A DNA stretch of 64,000 bases, from the NCBI GenBank assembly GCA_021904315.1, contig CM038910.1:12462001-12526000 (forward strand), given 5' to 3'. The notes beneath the pieces were generated by a model. It was not told the origin of the DNA. It searched no databases and saw only the letters and a list, made by a program, of their open reading frames with translations. The DNA is from Sphagnum magellanicum (taxonomy: Eukaryota > Streptophyta > Sphagnopsida > Sphagnales > Sphagnaceae). The position numbers were made by a program, and so were the translations under genes. Of the stretch, positions 60,560 through 64,000 are shown piece by piece; positions within the stretch are counted from its first letter, which is position 1, and every line of letters starts with the position of its first letter.

Positions 60560-60817
60560 TTTGTTTTGATAATAAGTACCCATTGGTGGCATGCGACCAT
60601 AACATTGCATTGACATGCCCCCATCAAAACCTCTACCCATTCCTACTCATAGAGGAATTGGTAGTGCCAAGTACAAAAGCTATGCATACATATTTAATTG
60701 AACAAATTATTCTTCTTTTCGTTTTCTTTAGACTTTGCCTCTAAAGATGCATCAAGCTTGCCCCTAATGAGCTCATCTACCCTTCTCAAATACTCTCGCA
60801 ACAATTGTATGATGTAT
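60560..60817 (-). pseudogene. CHC: Clathrin heavy chain pseudogene, C-terminal piece
   Basis: On the minus strand from 60,817: YIIQLLREYLRRVDELIRGK, then LEAKSKENEKKN, and in the next register NMYA-stop-LL with LALPIPL, GMGRGFDGGM and MPPMGTYY. This is the end of plant clathrin heavy chain: trimerisation helix region, MYAQLL motif with the Gln now TAG, and the Gly/Met/Pro-rich tail. It continues directly from the piece at 61,634, the two being separated by the solo LTR. Sequence after the tail (60,535-60,560) may be 3' untranslated region. I see no clear poly(A) tract. Confidence 0.92.
60813..60817. repeat. Target site duplication TGTAT (left)
   Basis: TGTAT immediately precedes the solo LTR and is repeated at 61,634-61,638 after it. 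Removing the LTR and one copy rejoins the clathrin coding sequence through the Pro-Tyr-Ile-Ile region, so the duplication is confirmed by the interrupted gene itself. Confidence 0.95.
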
Positions 60818-61633
60818 TGTCACAACCCCACTTTGGCCAAGTGTGGGGGTGAAGCCCAACACTTTGAAAAGTTGGAGGTTTGGAGTCCTCCGGGACTCCC
60901 GAATGTTTAGAGCTCGACATCAAGGCCCAAAACACCTCTCATTGTGGCGTTCTTGGTGTCATTGGAAAGGTCTTGAAACGTAGATATCGAAAATGGCCTC
61001 GCATTGGTCATTCGGACATCAGCAGCCCAAGTTATGGGCAAGAGAAGGGCCGGGAGTCAAACTGGTAGTCTGACTCCCGACCACTAAAAGTCTGGAATCG
61101 ACCTCTTCCCGATGTCGCCTTGAAGAGTGCGACACGGAGTTGGAAAGCTCTTGACGAGAGCTACAACTTTGATTCAAGACTTGTCCCGATCCGAGCTCGA
61201 GGTGAGGAGTTATGGTCGTTCAAAGTTCAGGGAGTCCAACCGGGACAATTTCGGGACTCCATTTCGGGAGTCCCAACAAAATGTGCCATTTGGATGTAGC
61301 CTCGGCGACCAGCCACAGAGAATACTATATGGGGGAAGGTGGTGGCTTCCCCCGAATCCGGGCCGTGGTGAGTCTTGTGTGTCCAAGCGCCCGTGGCAAG
61401 TCCCAACACCCAAGGGTGTCCCGGAATGTGAACTAACCACGTGGGTGGTTTATTTTGATGTAGATTCATGTTTGATCTACTAGTCCCTCTTCCTAGTCTA
61501 ATCCCTGGGCTCCCAACTCGACCCTCTACCCTTTTTTAGAGTTGGAAGCCGGTGCTACCAAGTCTTAACTTTCCGCAACTTGACTTTGTGAAACCCTCAA
61601 GTGGGTTTCACCCCGTGACTTGGGAGCGCGTCA
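60818..61633 (+). mobile_element. Solo LTR of 816 bp
   Basis: It begins TGTCACAACCCCACTTTGGC and ends GGGAGCGCGTCA, with TG...CA ends and a 5-bp duplication TGTAT on each side. Orientation is plus, judged from a TATA-like AGAATACTATATGGGGGAAG at about 61,317. It is clearly richer in GC and CpG than its surroundings, so it is younger or less decayed. The frames in it (61,127-61,483 and its shadows) are not genes. A GGGAGTCA...TGACTCCC inverted repeat lies near 61,054-61,080. With no internal region it is the product of recombination between two LTRs of one element. Confidence 0.95.
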
Positions 61634-64000
61634 TGTATGGGAATGCAAAGTCCATGATGTTGTGCACATCCAAGCTAGTTCCATTGCTACATCAGCACAA
61701 ATAATATCATAATATGTGTACAAGCAAGCAAAGCATTCCTTCGTGCTTTGGTTGACAAAGAAGGTGAGCAACTCTTCTACCCCCTCCTAGTCTCTTGATT
61801 ATGATGTGGTCTCCTTAGCATCCTTGTACATGTTACTCGTCATTGAAAGTGCAACTGATTACCACCATCTACTAACTTTCTTGTATATGTAGGCAACAAT
61901 TTGTGTAATTTCAAGAAGCACATGCAGCTCGATCCTTTGTGCCATGGAGATTTGATCGAAGTTGTGATATAAATCAATAGATTCCCTTAGGCAGTCATAG
62001 TCTTCCTCCTTAAGGAAGAGCTCATTGAAACTTCATTCATTACACTATTGTTTGCAATCTATATTGCAACCATGTATGGTTTTACTAGGGGCATATGTCT
62101 AGCATTGTGCATCATGCACTACACAATTGTGGCCAATTCGAGCAGCTAAAACATTGAACAAGGCTTTGATGAGCCCATGGTGCTCCTCAACATAAAAGTG
62201 TGTAGTTTTGTAAGAAAGCTCCACATTTATAACCTTGATAATAACATCTATGAATTGCATATGTTCCCAAGCCTCAGGAGAATGATAGAGCATGGTTGTT
62301 CTTGTTGTGTCATACTCACCATATTGAATGTATAGATTTGTAAACTCTTGCCAATGTTGTTGTTCATCATAAATAGGAATAAGCATTGGAGTGTTAATAC
62401 AAGTGACAAAAAGCTTGAAATGTTCTATCAAGCTCTCTGGGTGGTACCTGACATACAAAGTTCCAAGCTTTGTGAAGAGACCCATGTGAGCACATTCCAA
62501 GTCAAGTCCACTATCCACGAACATACTAAGCTCATCAAAATAGCCTATGTTTTGGTAGTAGTTACTAACCTCTTCCAAATCATCAACTTGGACAATGGCA
62601 TTGAGACCACATATTTGAACCAATCGAAATTCTTTTGCATCAAACAAGCAAAATAGACTTCCTTCTAGGTTTAAACATTGTTCACCTTGCAGGTAGCTTC
62701 GACTATTACTTGGAACCACTGAAGCTTGACAAGGGTGCTAGTAAGTTGGTTCCAATTGGATATGTGTGTGAATATCAGCTTGGCAGCTTTTAAAAATGCA
62801 TCATTAATCAGCTGGTCACCAATAGTCTACTAGTTGGTGTCAATTAGCTGAACAATGAACTCCTCAATATCTCCAAGCCAATCAATCTTGGCATAAGCAT
62901 AAATAAGGTCATGCTCCACCTTGGGGTCCTTCACCTTCTTGCATATCATGAGTAAGTACCTAATAAGGTTTTCATATGCCCTAACATTGAATACTTCAAT
63001 GAATTGGGTGGCATCATCAACCCTGATGAACAATTCAATTGCATCACTAACAAGTCCTTCTTTTGATTACGCCTTACCAACTTGATTCCACACTTCATCC
63101 TCTTCCAATAAAGTTGTAAACTCCAGATCCCAATCAATACTGTGAATGTTAATCAAAAAACATAATCATTGTTTACACATTGAGGTTAAACTTCTTGAGA
63201 ATAACAGATGTTTCTTCATATAACTTTGTGCCAATGACAAGTTCTCCCACTATTGGGCCATCAAAGTTGTCCAATTGGTTAATGTAATCCATGACAACTA
63301 TTTTATCAGCCTTGATAGTTATCAGCATGAGAAGATTTTGAAGGTTAGGATTGCCACTAAAAGTAAGGTTCTAAAGTTTTCTCTTTTTAGGCAACTCAAT
63401 TAGTGCATGGGAGAAATTTGTTGTCATGAAGGCCATGATAGTTGTTAAGACCTACTCCAAGTTCCAATTCTCTAACAATGTTGTGGACACAATTTGGTCA
63501 ATGAGCTGCCACCCGTAAGGATTCTTAGGGTCAAGCACAGTTGCCCACATTGATTAGGCACAAATCCTTGGCCTAGTGCATCTAGTAACTTTGACCCCAT
63601 GTCAAGAAATTCTTGGTTGTGTTTGGAGGGTAGCAGTCGGGCTCTATAGTGGGACGTCCCAGATCTTTGATTTGGCATGTATTTGTTCCAACTGCAATGA
63701 ACTTATAGTGGATATGAAGGTGACCCTCTCTAGAATTCAACTATGCGCTAAGGTAGATGCAAAGTTGAGCTTGATAAGACTTGAACTGTTCATGCAATTT
63801 CACACATGAATCCACACCCAACTCTAATCTATGTATTCCTTAACCACTTGAACAATGATCTATAGATTTCTTACCATGTTCACCACCAAAAGTCCTTTGA
63901 TGTAATCAAATGTTAATTCTCTAGATGGAGATTTGAAAAATTCCACTAAAACTTGAGGTTCAATGGCATGAATGTTGATAACAACACACTTAATGTCATC
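61634..64000 (-). pseudogene. CHC: Clathrin heavy chain pseudogene (main part)
   Basis: Clathrin heavy chain forms the triskelion coat of endocytic and trans-Golgi vesicles. On the minus strand from the window edge, landmarks appear in protein order: [133 protein letters not shown] and, near 61,640, FAFPY. The longest open piece is 62,099-62,719. Stops (TAG or TAA for Gln; TAG for Trp) and several shifts break it. No intron interrupts the alignment, so it is a retrocopy of the C-terminal half. About 165 codons are missing near 63,545, between LINV and the LDPKN region. The 5' part lies beyond the window. Confidence 0.95.

Noticed and set aside
61127-61483. 118-codon frame and its shadows in the GC-rich part near 61.3 kb
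   Set aside because: They lie wholly inside the solo LTR and reflect its GC content.
62348-62656. 102-codon plus-strand frame
   Set aside because: It is the shadow of the clathrin pseudogene on the minus strand.

Overview
This window looks like nuclear DNA of a land plant with a large, repeat-filled genome. The evidence is AT-rich, CpG-poor sequence, plant-type Ty1/copia and Ty3/gypsy remains, CACTA elements ending in the plant-type CACTANTAGAAA terminus, and a plant-type clathrin heavy chain copy. A gymnosperm is my best guess, but nothing seen here proves the lineage. I found no intact host gene, no rRNA or tRNA gene and no CRISPR array. Nearly everything is mobile DNA or its remains, much of it nested.  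Layout: 0.1-4.6 kb holds two decayed coiled-coil genes. Each has one long frame kept in register but broken by 18 stops, mostly TAG where CAG (Gln) is expected. 6.27-8.27 kb is the only GC- and CpG-rich island. 8.3-15 kb is AT-rich non-coding DNA with a large interleaved inverted repeat (10.7-11.96 kb). 15.1-28.3 kb carries more decayed coiled-coil genes with a Cys/His (RING-like) C-terminus, a gag-like frame with a CCHC knuckle, a 628-646 bp TIR transposon, a perfect 133-bp CACTA MITE and a 51-bp minisatellite. 28.6-35.2 kb is repeat-derived, including a zone dense in TGCAACT words.  35.73-40.49 kb is one 4.77-kb CACTA-type element without a transposase, filled with tandem arrays. 42.0-42.3 kb is a nearly perfect 134-bp tandem duplication. 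42.75-45.0 kb (minus) is a decayed gene with a trihelix/SANT-like segment and Gly/Asp repeats. 46.47-50.29 kb (minus) is a truncated copia element whose integrase core was replaced by a fragment of another LTR. The same LTR family recurs at 54.52-55.3 kb and as a complete solo LTR at 60,818-61,633. 56.07-56.70 kb is a second copy of the TIR transposon.  The right end is the most informative part. A Ty3/gypsy gag-protease remnant (57.6-60.53 kb) runs up against a minus-strand, intron-less clathrin heavy chain pseudogene (about 60.56-64.0 kb, continuing past the window). That pseudogene is itself split by the 816-bp solo LTR, which is flanked by the 5-bp duplication TGTAT. The junctions give an order of events: gypsy decay, clathrin retrocopy, LTR insertion, then loss of the LTR element's interior. 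The genes do not form a working pathway. What links them is shared decay by C-to-T change, consistent with heavy cytosine methylation of silenced repeats.
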